NCBI GenBank assembly: GCA_910589415.1
Contig: OU342636.1
Location: 7,732,437-7,796,436, forward strand
Length of the DNA stretch: 64,000 nucleotides
Direction: 5' to 3'
Source of the DNA: Malachius bipustulatus
Lineage: Eukaryota > Arthropoda > Insecta > Coleoptera > Melyridae
The position numbers were made by a program, and so were the translations under genes. Positions 1 through 10,214 of this stretch are shown in pieces (within the stretch, counting starts at the first letter, position 1; the number at the start of each line of letters is the position of its first letter). The notes below the pieces were generated by a model. That model worked only from the letters and a program-made list of their open reading frames with translations, was not told the origin of the DNA and made no database searches.

Positions 1-1051
1 TCGTTGCAAATGACCATCTACACTTGCCGAACGAATGCGAACTAATGCAAACTAATGCGAACGAATGGCAACGTTTCTAGATGTATCCCCGGCTCTAGAT
101 GTATGACTATAGTGAGACAATGTCTCGCCTGGTCTAAGTTTTCCCCTCCTACCCTTGGGGTTTCCTCCAGGTAGACGACCTTTCCTTCTGCGCGGACAGC
201 CCATCCATTGAGTGACTGTCAAATTTTCTTTCCGGGAGTTTTAACCTCAGCTTCAAAACTCGGAGGTTAGGGTCCAAAAAAGAATTTGTGTGGATAAATA
301 AAATTAATTTACAAATCATGCAGGCATAATTTTCAGGCTTTGGAATAAGAAACGAGGATTTATATTTGAATATTTAGCTTAGGGTCAAGGCAGGATACTC
401 CAGTGCGCTAGGTTAACGTTCTTGTCGCTCTACTCTGACTTAACGGGACCAGTTGTAATGCTAAGGGTAGGGCAGGATGAAGTGAGAGAGGGTGTGCATG
501 ACGAACTGAGAGACGGAGACTAGCAAGGCACCTTCGTACCGCACTGTCCTTTCAGTCAGGATTAGTCCAGTGACGTATCAGGTTATATGTTTCCGGGAGG
601 GAGGATTTAAAAGAGAATTCAATTAATATACAAAAATATATTCAGGGTGCTATTCATTTTTTTAAGGGTGGGGGCTGTAACTTAGGGGATGTTGAAGTGG
701 GGGTTGTTTTCATGCTGTCATGTTATACAGCTTGAAAAATAATAATAATATGCCTTTTATTCGGCTCGATTATCTGAACCTGTATATGAGATATGGCCGT
801 CAATTAAATCCGGGACACCCGGTATAGGTATTTACTCAAAATATATACCTGCCGGCTTAAAAGTAAAATCGTGTTTCGATGGAGACAACTGAAAACAGGG
901 CCGGACTTTTTAAAATGTAACATTGGATATGTGTGCTGTTACTTAAATACCTGCCAGTTTGAGTTACGGATAATGTGCTTCTCAGAATAGGTGGAGTTTA
1001 AAGTTAATTTACCTTCTTAAAACTTGAATATAAGGGATAAATTACTACCTT
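1..1051. other. Flank without recognisable gene
   Basis: No coding stretch, RNA gene or complete transposon is recognisable here. The first 70 bases hold a short degenerate repeat of the words GCGAAC and AATGC. Two G-rich patches occur near 590-600 and 665-705. The rest is AT-rich, unannotated DNA beyond the 3' end of Dis3l2. Confidence 0.5.
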
Positions 1052-1054
1052 TAA

Positions 1055-1273
1055 CGGCCAATATTATAAACGCTGGTTAAGTTAACTGGCCGATTTCTGT
1101 GGTCGTTTCTGGAGAAGATATAGACTATAGGTCGAAATTATTGCATTTTAATTACTCTTGGCATAAAAGGAATTACAAAAATATTAATAAAAGTTATTCG
1201 AGGTCAATATTAGCTTCAAAATCGGGCACAGAAATCTGCCAGTTAACTTAACCAGCGTTTATAATATTGGCCG
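1055..1273. repeat. Harbinger-type MITE, family A, copy 1
   Basis: A 219-bp element with perfect terminal inverted repeats of about 36 bp, beginning CGGCCAATATTATAAACG, and flanked on both sides by the trinucleotide TAA (1052-1054 and 1274-1276). It has no coding capacity. Its interior matches two other copies in this window (14537-14756 and 18136-18343). A 3-bp TAA/TTA duplication is the mark of PIF/Harbinger transposases, so this is probably a non-autonomous element of that superfamily. Its ends differ from those of the autonomous Harbinger element at 1459-5688, so that element is not the obvious source. Confidence 0.8.
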
Positions 1274-1691
1274 TAAATGTTTAATTTTATGTTCAAAAGT
1301 TTGCAGAATTCATTACCAATTTGAGTGGCCATCATGCGAGCACAGTTTAAAATACATCATTCGTGTATTTACAGTTTTTTCTTTTGGTTTTCTTCTTTTC
1401 TCAATTGCTTTTCCTAGTATGTCAAATGATTTTCTTATTTTTCAAATTAATTGATTTAAGCCCGATTCTCACTATAGTGCAAGGGATGTGCACTATAGCG
1501 ACACAAAATTTATCAAGCATTCACACTGTAACGAGTACGCTACGGTCACGAAACAGGCTTCTAAACCCTGTTCGGTGCTACTTAGGTTTTCAGTTGTTAT
1601 TAATGAGTCTTCTACCTTCCTTTTTACTTTTGACTGATAGTATTGACCAGTAATAATAACGTTTTCTACTTCAACGCTTGTAAAAATAGCT

Positions 1692-3933
1692 TTGTTATTA
1701 GACGAAGACGATGAAAAACAAATAGAGAAGGGTCAGAAACGAAAAAGACGTTTTTGGGTGCATGATATGTTAAAAAGACGGAATCAAGAAGGGGAATTCT
1801 CTACACTACATCCCGAATTGATAGATGACGAAACCCAATTTTTTAAATATTATAGAATGTCGATTTATGAATTCAATAATTTGTTACAACAGATTGAAGA
1901 AGTTTTACAGAAACAAAATACCACTTTTCGTGAATCCATTCAACCAGTTCAAAAACTTGCGGTGTGTTTAGGGTAAAAATTAAATATCAGCTCTATACTG
2001 TTTAACATGTATTTTTTAATGTTGACACATATACATGGTGTACATATTAATTATATTAATAATTATTCCAAGTTATTCTGTGGGGAAAAGCTCCCAAAAT
2101 AGGAGGCGGCAGGTGAAGACTGATATGATTGGCACATGGAAACACTTGACGATTGACGAGATTGAATGAGACTTGACGAAAAATTTGATGACTGGGATGT
2201 AGGAGATACCAGAGGCGGTCGAATTTGTGAACTGCCGGTATTCGTGTTATATAATATATTATTGTCTTGCATGTTATTGGCATTGTATGCTGGAAAGTCT
2301 TGAGTATGCTGCTGTTGATATACGTATTTAGCTTCAATATCGTATACAATTCCAAATATTTTAGTTTTAACTACATGTTTGTCAGCAGGGGAAAATTTTT
2401 TCACAGTAGCTTTCATGCTTTCAAAAAAGAGATCAATTTCATCTTTAGCCTCAAATTTTTTGTTCTTCTCCTCGGTCAAAAGATAGTTCATTAGGGCACT
2501 GCTAGCAGTCATTGGCTGGGTTACCGATTTTGCTTTAACTTTGATTATTGCAGTTGTTGCCTTTCTCTTTTTTATTGTCTCTTCTTTTGACTTATGATTG
2601 GCTTGTTGGGATGTACTAGGTTGTGATAAATCAGTAGATTTCAATATATCGTGACCATCAAGCTGACTACTCGGAGGTGTTGTGTCATGAATGTTATCTT
2701 GTGAAAAATTTTGTTGTGAAGCATCCAAATCGTGAATTATATTTTCAGATCCATTACTTTCATCGTCAGTTACAAAAGAATGGTTTTCAGTCGTAGTAAC
2801 TGAAGTGACTATGACTGAAAACCATTTTTTTCAAGCTCCTTGTCCTTCATGTAAATATGGAGAAATTCTAATATGTCGCCATACTTTCATCTCGCTTTGG
2901 GATCTGCAGCTTGCCCTGTCTTAGTTTTTTTTGAATTTAGAAATTTTCTATACTGGCCGCGGATTGATTCCCAACGATGCTTGCATTCTGGACCATCTAA
3001 AAGTAATAATATTTATTTATTCTAGGTTTCTTGCTACTGGAGATTCTTATCAGACGATTGCATTCAGTTACAGACTAGGACATTCTACTGTACATACATG
3101 CCATTATCCAACAAGTGTGTAACACAATCATAAACAAATTATTGCCAGTTTATATTCCTACACTGCGTAAACAAGATTGGGAAAATATTTCAAAAAGGTT
3201 TTGGACTGCTTGGAACTTTCCTAATTGCTTGGGAGCCCTAGACGGCAAGCATATTGAAATTATAGCCCCTGCTAATAGTGGTTCAAATTATTTTAATTAT
3301 AAAAAAACCTTTTCTGTTGTTCTTCTTGCATTAGTCGATGCTGATTACAAATTTCTGGCGGTGGATATAGGATCATATGGCAAAAACAGTGATGGAGGTA
3401 TTTTTGCAAACTCAAGATTAGGAAAACAATTGGAAAATGACACCTTGGACATACCTGGCATTAAACAGCTCCCAGATTCTGATATAATGGCACCTTACGT
3501 TATTTTGGGGGATTCAGCGTTTCCCCTAAAAATGAACCTTTTGAGACCTTTTTCTCAAACCCAAATACTAAATGATGTACAGAAAAAGGTTTTTAACTAC
3601 CGACATTGTCGAGCAAGACGTGTTGTTGAAAACGCTTTTGGAATTTTGGCACAGCGTTTCTGCATATATTTTAGAAAAATTAATTCAAAACCTGACTATG
3701 TTGAAAGAATTGTCTTAACAACATGCATTCTACATAATTATCTGCTCAACAAAGCCACGATGACACAGGAGGAAGTTGCTGCTGTGGAAAATCAAAACAC
3801 ATGTATACTGAAAGATCTACCAAAGCAAAGTGGTAATGCGCAACAGGAAGCATTCATTTCCAGAGAAAAATTCACCAGTTTTTTTAATTCGGATGCTGGT
3901 TCTGTACACATTTGTTTTATATTGATTATCTGA
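1692..3933 (+). pseudogene. Harbinger transposase (DDE_Tnp_4 type), frameshifted
   Basis: The gene is in pieces. Exon 1 is 1692-1972, with an RFWVH motif and a KLAVCL segment, followed by a GT donor at 1973. After an intron, exon 2 starts at 3026 behind an AG acceptor with FLATGDSYQTIA, a family hallmark of the helix-turn-helix part. The catalytic part is 3103-3933. The DDE residues are the Asp of GALDGKH, the Asp of LGDSAFP and the Glu of VVENAFG; RHCRARR precedes the last. The STVHT end of exon 2 and the catalytic part are in different frames, so an indel of one base lies near 3095-3105. The first 'exon' has no good ATG at its start. Function when intact: cut-and-paste transposition in the nucleus together with the MADF/Myb-like partner. 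Confidence 0.85.
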
Positions 3934-4041
3934 GCATTTTTTATTAGATAAATCATATAACACTTCTTTTTCACGCACATATTCAATTAACATTTCATCC
4001 ATTTCCGATGTGAATGTGGTCTTTTTTTGTCGCTTCAACAT
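2063..4041 (-). pseudogene. Harbinger-associated MADF/BESS DNA-binding protein, broken
   Basis: Read on the minus strand in three parts. About 4041-3910 encodes the first half of a MADF domain (MDEMLIEYVREKEVLYDLS) and ends at a possible GT donor. 2996-2830, behind an AG acceptor, encodes the second half (HRWESIRGQYRKFL, then KYGDILEFL). About 2778-2063 encodes a linker rich in Ser, Gln and Asn with a BESS-like motif (DEIDLFFESMKATVKKF). An in-frame TGA stands just before KYGDILEFL, where MADF domains usually have Trp, and the C-terminal part is in another frame. The short middle of MADF was not found. Two parts lie inside the transposase intron and the first overlaps the transposase 3' end in antisense. 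In related elements this protein binds the TIRs and helps nuclear import of the transposase. Confidence 0.7.
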
Positions 4042-4229
4042 TTTCTTCTTCGTCACTTTCTTTTTGCCTGCTGACTGCCGGGAATGAGTATTCAGACTAG
4101 ACAGCTTTTCGAATCCGGCTAATAATCGGCAATGCACGTGCTCGGCAAATATTGTTTCGAAGAATACCTGCGGGCAAGCGACAGGCATTGACGAGCTGGT
4201 GCCTGTTGTAACCTGTTTTTTTATTTAAA

Positions 4230-5640
4230 CGGATTACATGCGCGGTGCTCTTCGCCAGAGAGTATTTGTCGTGAGTATATTGGTACTTTCCGAAGCAACA
4301 AAAAACAATATTTACGATTAGTCAGGCGCCACTTATTTTTTATAAAAAAATAAGAAAAAATGGTTTTATGATATTTTCACTGTTTTAATAATTTGCAAGA
4401 CTCAAGAATATAAAAATTTATGAATAGAAAAATTTTATTATAAAAGGTTAAATCATCTGTATAAGTATAAATGGCTATTGTAAAATATTTAAATGATAAT
4501 TAATTAAGTATGTAAGAATAATTATTACTACATTAAGTTTAAGAGCTTGCACATAGCTATGATCGGCTTCACAAGATAAACAATTTGGTTTTTGAAGAAT
4601 GTGATTTTAATATTATGTTAAAGATTTATCGATTATTGACTATTTAAAACAGTTTCTCCCTAGAAGGATGTTCGCAAAACTCACGGATTCAGAGTAGTTG
4701 AAAATAATATTTTAATTAGGTAACAGGAAATTATCGACGAACTGTAAGTTCCGTAGGTATATACAATAATCAATAAATAAATAAATCGATAATAAATGTG
4801 ATTAATTTCCTAGGAATCGAATAAAAACCGGAAAATACTGTCCATGTAAACTACACTTAAAAATGATTGTAATATAAATAGAGAAATTTGGCCTTTTATC
4901 CGGTGAAGGACGTCCTGTTCAGGGGAGTCGATCAAACCACCACACCATCCCAGTGCTCAAAGAGGAGGCCTCACTTCAAAACGGGAGCTTGACGTCCCCA
5001 CGGTCCCTCGGCCTTTACCCCCAACTATCCCTGGTCAGGAATGTTAGTACGCCAAACAAAAAAAACCCTGCAAAAGCAAGTTCACTCAAGCTCTATTCAC
5101 GGGAGAAGGCAAGTTCCAAAATTTGGATAAAAAAATGACAAAGATACCAATAAAATAAATTACTTACCCAATTTCATTGGTTTTTTTTTGACCATATACA
5201 CAATCTCAAAATAACTCACAAACCAACAATCCAAGCTAAGGGCACTGATAAAAAAAGATAGGCCACAGGTCGCAATAATTACACGATTGACATAAAAGGA
5301 GATTTATAATAACAGAACCTCACAAGAAGACCTTCCTTAAACCAATCGTCGGTTCGACGCGGCCGTCTCTCGTCCTCTCTATCAGCCACCTTATCATTCC
5401 CACCTAAAGATACTGAATTAACAATCAAAAATTATTCTTCAACAACTAAAATAGAAAAACTAAGCCTATAAATTACTAATAAAATAAAACTAGAGAAACT
5501 AAATAATCATAGATGATTTTTAGAATAAATATTTCTAAGTGAAACTGCAAAAAAATTAAATCTCTATTTTGAAATGTTACACTGTATAGTGTGAACGCGG
5601 CATCGGAAATCACATCCAAATACATGTCATATAAATATTG
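4230..5640. other. Non-coding right part of the Harbinger element
   Basis: This stretch has no open frame worth calling. It is AT-rich except for about 4880-5120 and 5320-5400, which are GC-richer and may be remnants of an older LINE insertion. A short (AATA)n-like run lies at about 4770-4785. The right TIR follows at about 5663-5688. Confidence 0.4.
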
Positions 5641-5691
5641 CCGAGCCCGTGCCTTTCCCGGGCCTTGCACTATAGTGAGAATCGAGCTTTA

Positions 5692-6292
5692 TCAATCAAT
5701 TTCCTTTTATGTCAAATCAGTTTCATTTTATGTCAATTGCTTTTCCTATTTACATGCAGTGACAGTATCATAAACATTGGAAAAGAATTTGGTATAAAAG
5801 GGAAATCATTTCAAAAAAGATAAAAACCAAGAAAAAAATACTGTAAAGTCTACTATAAATTTTGTTAAGTAATTATTGTTAAAACAATAATTTTTTATTA
5901 AAGTATTAGTTTATTAGATTATGAAATTCCGTTTAATAAATCTGCAAACAGTGCTAACTGATGAATGTTCAGAACGAATGTTCAAGAACGAAGAAGTATC
6001 TTCATGTATTTTTAAAAGAAAAGAAATATAATTGCGGGAATAATAGAGTTAAAATAGTACTTCTAAAATGCAGGTGTTTTTGGTAAGTGCTTTATTATGC
6101 CATTATAATCTACGATGATAGTCAACTTTCCTTAAAATTTTGAAGACTTTCCTTAGGTAGCTATGAAGACTTTCCTTAGGTAGCTACTCCATGGGAAAAA
6201 TGCGGAGTAGGTGAGGCTCATCTTAAACCGCAAGAATCTTAAATTCTGTAAGTGATGGCCAAGAAAGAAGTTTTGAGGAAGAAAATCTTAAA
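5692..6292. other. Spacer without gene
   Basis: I see no coding sequence. A 16-bp word, TCAATTGCTTTTCCTA, occurs here near 5735-5752 and again left of the Harbinger element near 1399-1415, so the Harbinger target lay inside or beside a short older duplication. A direct repeat of about 20 bp (GAAGACTTTCCTTAGGTAGC) is doubled at about 6140-6185. Confidence 0.4.
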
Positions 6293-7331
6293 GTACTGTT
6301 ATGGTATTACTTACCCCCCTTATCTCAATTTATTATTATGAATTCTATTTTAAAAAAATTAATACCATAAACAACAAAATTTTTAATAAAGTTATTCTCT
6401 GAGGACACTCTCTTTCTCAGGTGGGTTCAGATAAATTTTTCAATATATTTTCTAAGTTTGAATCAAAATAAAATATAAAAAAATTAATTTAAAATTATTA
6501 TTATTATTATTTATAACTTGTAACTTACAAAATTTTAAATAAAGGAAAATCTAACCTACCTCGAGCTCTCTGAATTTGAAAATTTCTTATACTGTAAAAA
6601 TTTTAATTAAATACAATTCCAAATCTTACAATTTCCTTCTTCTTTATAAACCTTTCTCTAGTCCTCTGCTTCTCTTCTTTTTTAACTCTTTCTCTTACCG
6701 CACTTTTCAAAAATTCTCAAACTGCTCTCCGACACCGTCTCTTATTATCCCTTGTCCTTTCCAAATAAAGCTTCTATCTTGTTCTCGTAGTCTTTCTCTT
6801 TTTCTTACTGCTTCTCTTCTATTTACTAATCAATCTTTGCTTTGCGTTATTTATCTTCTTTCTGCTTTCAAATTCTGCTCTTTCTCTAGTCCCTCTGCTT
6901 CTCTTCCATTTACTAATAAATATTTGCTTTCTGTTACTTTATCTTCTTTCTGCTTTCAAATTCTGCTGTATTTCCTTTTGAAAAAACTCTCTTCTTTTAT
7001 CATTTATTCCTCTCTTAATTTCTCCTTTCTCTAGTCCCTCTGCTTCTCTTTAATTCTTCTAAATCATTATATTACATTTTTTAACATTATTTCTCACTGA
7101 CGTTCTTTCAAAATTTTTTTCCTCCCTTTTTTCGTTGCTATCAACATTCTCCTCCTTCACTTTTTTTTTACTCCTCATTTTTTTCAAACAATCCAAATTT
7201 TATTTCTTATTGACATTTATAATAATTTTTATCTATTACAAGTCATAAACTTCATTGTCACAATAATAAATCTAATTTAAACTCGAAATCTCTACCTTCC
7301 TACACCTGAATCCAATTTTCTATAACAGTAC
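6293..7331. repeat. GA-rich TIR repeat 'GTACTGTTAT', copy 1
   Basis: A 1.04-kb repeat starting GTACTGTTAT and ending with the exact reverse complement ATAACAGTAC. The plus strand is pyrimidine-rich (runs of CTTCTCTTT), which creates a false ORF of 152 codons at 6576-7034. The same sequence, in the opposite orientation, occurs at 23903-25345 and 37195-44259. It encodes nothing recognisable. The inverted ends suggest a non-autonomous DNA transposon, but I find no clear target-site duplication. Confidence 0.6.
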
Positions 7332-8620
7332 CTACTCAAGTGGTCACTAAGGAAAGTTTTGGAAAGCATCCACCCCCACTATCCTGATCCAGGAACCACC
7401 CATGAGGCCCTGGGGTTGAAAGGACAATCGATGTAAACAAGTGATAAATAAATAAATAAATGAGTCGGAATTTGGAAAGTGAAAATAATTAGGGAAATTT
7501 AGTCAGGAAGTCGCCATACAAATAAGAGTAGAAAAATTTAATTTATTTGAAATTCAGGTTTAATAAAAATACGAGGAACTAGTGAAGGAGTTAGCGGACT
7601 AATATAACCAATCGCAGTGAATTTAATTCGGGGAAATTAGTCAGTGAGTTGTCTCATACTGACTTGACCGTCTCGTCTGAAAATGTACGTCAACTAAAAA
7701 CTATGGTTAGTTTTCTGATATTTTGCCAGTTACAGGAGAATATAGCGCTAGTTTTGTGATTTAATTTATATTTTTTGACGAGAATCTGTGTACAATTTAA
7801 TTAAAAATAAAGACTGTTTTTTTTTCAACAATGTTTTATTTCACTACGTAAATTAGGAGTGTGTATTGGATAAAAAAAATCTGCCAAATCTGACCTGCTG
7901 AGCTGTCTCTGTCAAATTCAAGTAAATTTTTTCACAACTAAATTTAAAAAACAAAATGATATTATAATAAATTATCAATTACAGCAATCCGATTATTGAA
8001 AAACATTAACAATAACAATGAATAATAAAATAAAATAAAAATTGCAGATTTCTCTGAGAGAATCTCTAATGACATATTGAAAGTTGTATACTTTCAGTCG
8101 TTAGATGGCATTTGCCTTGCTATATGTTTCTATGTTTCCGACAACTCAAGTATGTTGGTTTTCTTTCTGTTCGGCACACTCCTCTGGTGGTGATATGTCA
8201 TACTGAGGAGCTGGAAATAACCAGTGAAACGTCGATGTCTCTGTCTTTATCATACCCCCATTAGAGTTGTGTCATTCAGAAAACGTTTTTACCCACAAAA
8301 TGATACCAGGGATGATCAATAAAACACGAATGTTTTAAAATTCTACTTTATATTGGTGGATTTACCAAGGTAACATGTATTGTGTTTCGCTACTTTTAAA
8401 GTAGCATCTTCAGACATAGGTAATATGTAAATTTCCTTCTAAGGCTCATTCTGGGTTCCTATGGCACAAAATGAAACATGTTCACTTTTTCACAATTTGA
8501 TAACCTTTCCATATTAAATTTAATTGGTAGTGTAACAAAAAATATGCCGAAAAACTTTTAAATTTTGAAAACTCCTATAATTAGATATTTTTAATCGAAA
8601 GTACAATTTTTAATCATCAG
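7332..8620. other. Spacer with a possible LINE/SINE 3' tail
   Basis: No gene is seen. At about 7370-7465 a GC-richer block (CCTGATCCAGGAACCACCC) is followed by AAATAAATAAATAAAT, which looks like the 3' tail of a retroposon of unknown family. A hairpin-MITE end (TACAGGGTG-like) is not evident here. Confidence 0.35.
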
Positions 8621-8859
8621 CATCTAATTGTGCTCGGAGTTGTGCAACTTTTTTCCCATTCAATTAAAATTGTATCACATACCGTTTCTGAAATCCCCAT
8701 ATAGTTACTTTTATCTGGTACACATGTTGGTCCGTTTTCGCTGTACATGCAACTTTGAAAATGGCAATTTTAATTTGTATAACTTAACTATAACTCCTAA
8801 ACTACTCAATTTAAACTGTAAAATCCCAGTCTTATTTTTTATTCTCAGACAATCCAAAA

Positions 8860-8963
8860 ATGTAATAACATTAAGAGTTAATATTAATATTAATATTAAT
8901 TTTAACATTAATAACATTTACTAAACATAACTTTGATATGTCACTCTCATATGGGACATTCTG
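8860..8963. repeat. Diverged arm of hairpin MITE family B
   Basis: The block reading TTCTCAGACAATCCAAAAATGTAATAAC, then ATAACTTTGATATG and GGACATTCTG followed by TA, matches the right end of the 328-bp element at 23158-23485 and the arms at 9461-10090. It is a divergent copy. The sequence to its left (8620-8860) keeps only patchy similarity. Confidence 0.5.
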
Positions 8964-9026
8964 TATAGTCCAAAATAATTTTTGTAATAATAATTTGTAA
9001 TTTTTATTTTAATGATCAATCACAGG

Positions 9027-9105
9027 CCCACAGTCTAAGTAAGAGAGACGAGCTTTTCAATTTATAATTATATACTCATTGACCAAACTGTCTTTTATTT
9101 ATTAT
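9027..9105. repeat. Unoccupied duplicate of the MITE target at 9337
   Basis: This 79-bp block (CCACAGTCT, then GAGAGACGAGCTTTT, then TATACTCATTGACC) is repeated about 260 bp downstream. The downstream copy is interrupted at its TA by the 878-bp palindromic MITE at 9337-10214. Left half there: about 9290-9336. Right half: 10215-10258. It shows both the exact target and the two-base TA duplication. Confidence 0.85.
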
Positions 9106-9142
9106 CGTTGAATTTGAGTATACTCTGTCCATCCCTCCAAAT

Positions 9143-9331
9143 ATGAATGACGTCAATCACAAGGTCTATTGTTTCCGTAAACTTTACATCAAGAGGGCCA
9201 CCACAGAAGCAAACATTTGGTTCGTTAACAGATGCAAACATGAGAAACTGATACCAACATTTGCAAGGATCAAGAAGTCTGGTAACATCCCACAGTCTTT
9301 AAGTAAGAGAGACGAGCTTTTTAATTTATAA
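9143..9331 (+). pseudogene. Possible fragment of a Penelope-like protein
   Basis: A 62-codon frame containing ANIWFVNRCKHEKLIPTFAR. The spacing of FxxxC and LIPxF recalls the segment upstream of the reverse transcriptase in some Penelope-like retroelements, but the match is short and made from memory of the motif only. No reverse transcriptase or GIY-YIG domain is present nearby. It may equally be a chance frame. Confidence 0.2.
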
Positions 9332-9336
9332 TTATA

Positions 9337-10214
9337 CAGGGTGGGCCACGGTATACGAAACGGAAGATTATGGCCGTGTCTCTGGATTTTAGGATCTTTT
9401 TATTTTTGGAGTGGATAGAGACCCGGCAGAGGTACGTTTTAAAATTATATTCATAATGTACAGGGTGTCCCAAAAGCATAAAACATATCAAAGTTATGTT
9501 TTTTTAAATGGAATGCTCCTATGTTATCGCATTTTTAGATTGTCTGAAAAAAGAAAATAAGATTGGCTTTTACAGTTGGTGTTTAAATTCAGAAGTTTTT
9601 GAGTTATAAACAAGTGAAAATCGTCATTTTTCAAGTTCAAGGCCCTGTACAACGAAAACGGCTGAAGATAGAGAAAAACGGCTTACATGTCCCTATTTAA
9701 CTTTTTATGTACTATCCTATGGTATAGAAACATTTGTGCTTTCTTTGATTTTTTTATTTGGCGACGCGTGGAGAAATCTCAGAATTTTTCAAATTTTTTA
9801 TCACCCTGTATAAACATTTCATCTACATCGTAGGACAGTACATGAAAAGTTAAAATAGGGACATGTAAACCGTTTTTCTCTATCTTCAGCCGTTTTCGTT
9901 GTACAGGGCCATGAACTTGAAAAATGACGATTTTCACTTGTTTATAACTCAAAAACTTCTGAATTTAAGCACCAACTGTAAAAGCCAATCTTATTTTCTC
10001 TTTTCAGACAATCTAAAAATGCAATAACATAGGAGCATTCCATTTAAAAAAACATAACTTTGATATGTTTTATGCTTTTGGGACACTCTGTACATTATGA
10101 ATATAATTTTAAAACGTACCTCTGCCGGGTCTCTATCCACTCCAAAAATAAAAAGATCCTAAAATCCAGAGACACGGCCATAATCTACTGTTTCGTATAT
10201 CGTGGCCCACCCTG
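9337..10214. mobile_element. Palindromic MITE (outer), TA target
   Basis: An 878-bp inverted repeat with ends CAGGGTGGGCCACG and CGTGGCCCACCCTG, flanked by TA at 9335-9336 and 10215-10216. The TA target and CAGGGTG end fit Tc1/mariner-type non-autonomous elements. Its own arms are about 122 bp; the interior is a second palindromic MITE (9461-10090). There is no coding capacity: ORFs here are shadows of the arms. Confidence 0.85.
9461..10090. mobile_element. Palindromic MITE (inner), inserted at the centre of the outer palindrome
   Basis: A 630-bp element with ends CAGGGTGTCCCAAAAGC and GCTTTTGGGACACTCTG, flanked by TA at 9459-9460 and 10091-10092. Removing it leaves ATTCATAATGTACATTATGAAT, so the insertion TA is exactly the centre of the outer element. 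Each arm resembles the 328-bp single-armed element at 23158-23485, so the inner element looks like a head-to-head dimer. A third, minimal pair of TIR-like words occurs at its own centre (about 9795-9830). Confidence 0.8.

Larger units (their letters stand above)
1459..5688 (+). mobile_element. PIF/Harbinger DNA transposon
   Basis: A 4.2-kb element bounded by inverted repeats of about 26 bp; the left end starts AGCCCGATTCTCACTATAG and the right end is its near-perfect reverse complement. TTA flanks both ends (1456-1458 and 5689-5691). It carries the two genes typical of animal Harbingers: a DDE transposase on the plus strand and a MADF/BESS (Myb-like) DNA-binding protein on the minus strand. 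The two genes overlap. Both contain visible lesions (a frameshift and an in-frame stop), so this copy is probably inactive. The last 1.4 kb before the right end is non-coding and has a GC-richer patch near 4900-5120. Confidence 0.85.

Noticed and set aside
6576..7034. 152-codon plus-strand ORF rich in Phe, Leu and Ser
   Set aside because: It is the pyrimidine strand of the GA-rich repeat. The low stop frequency follows from composition and there are no domain motifs.
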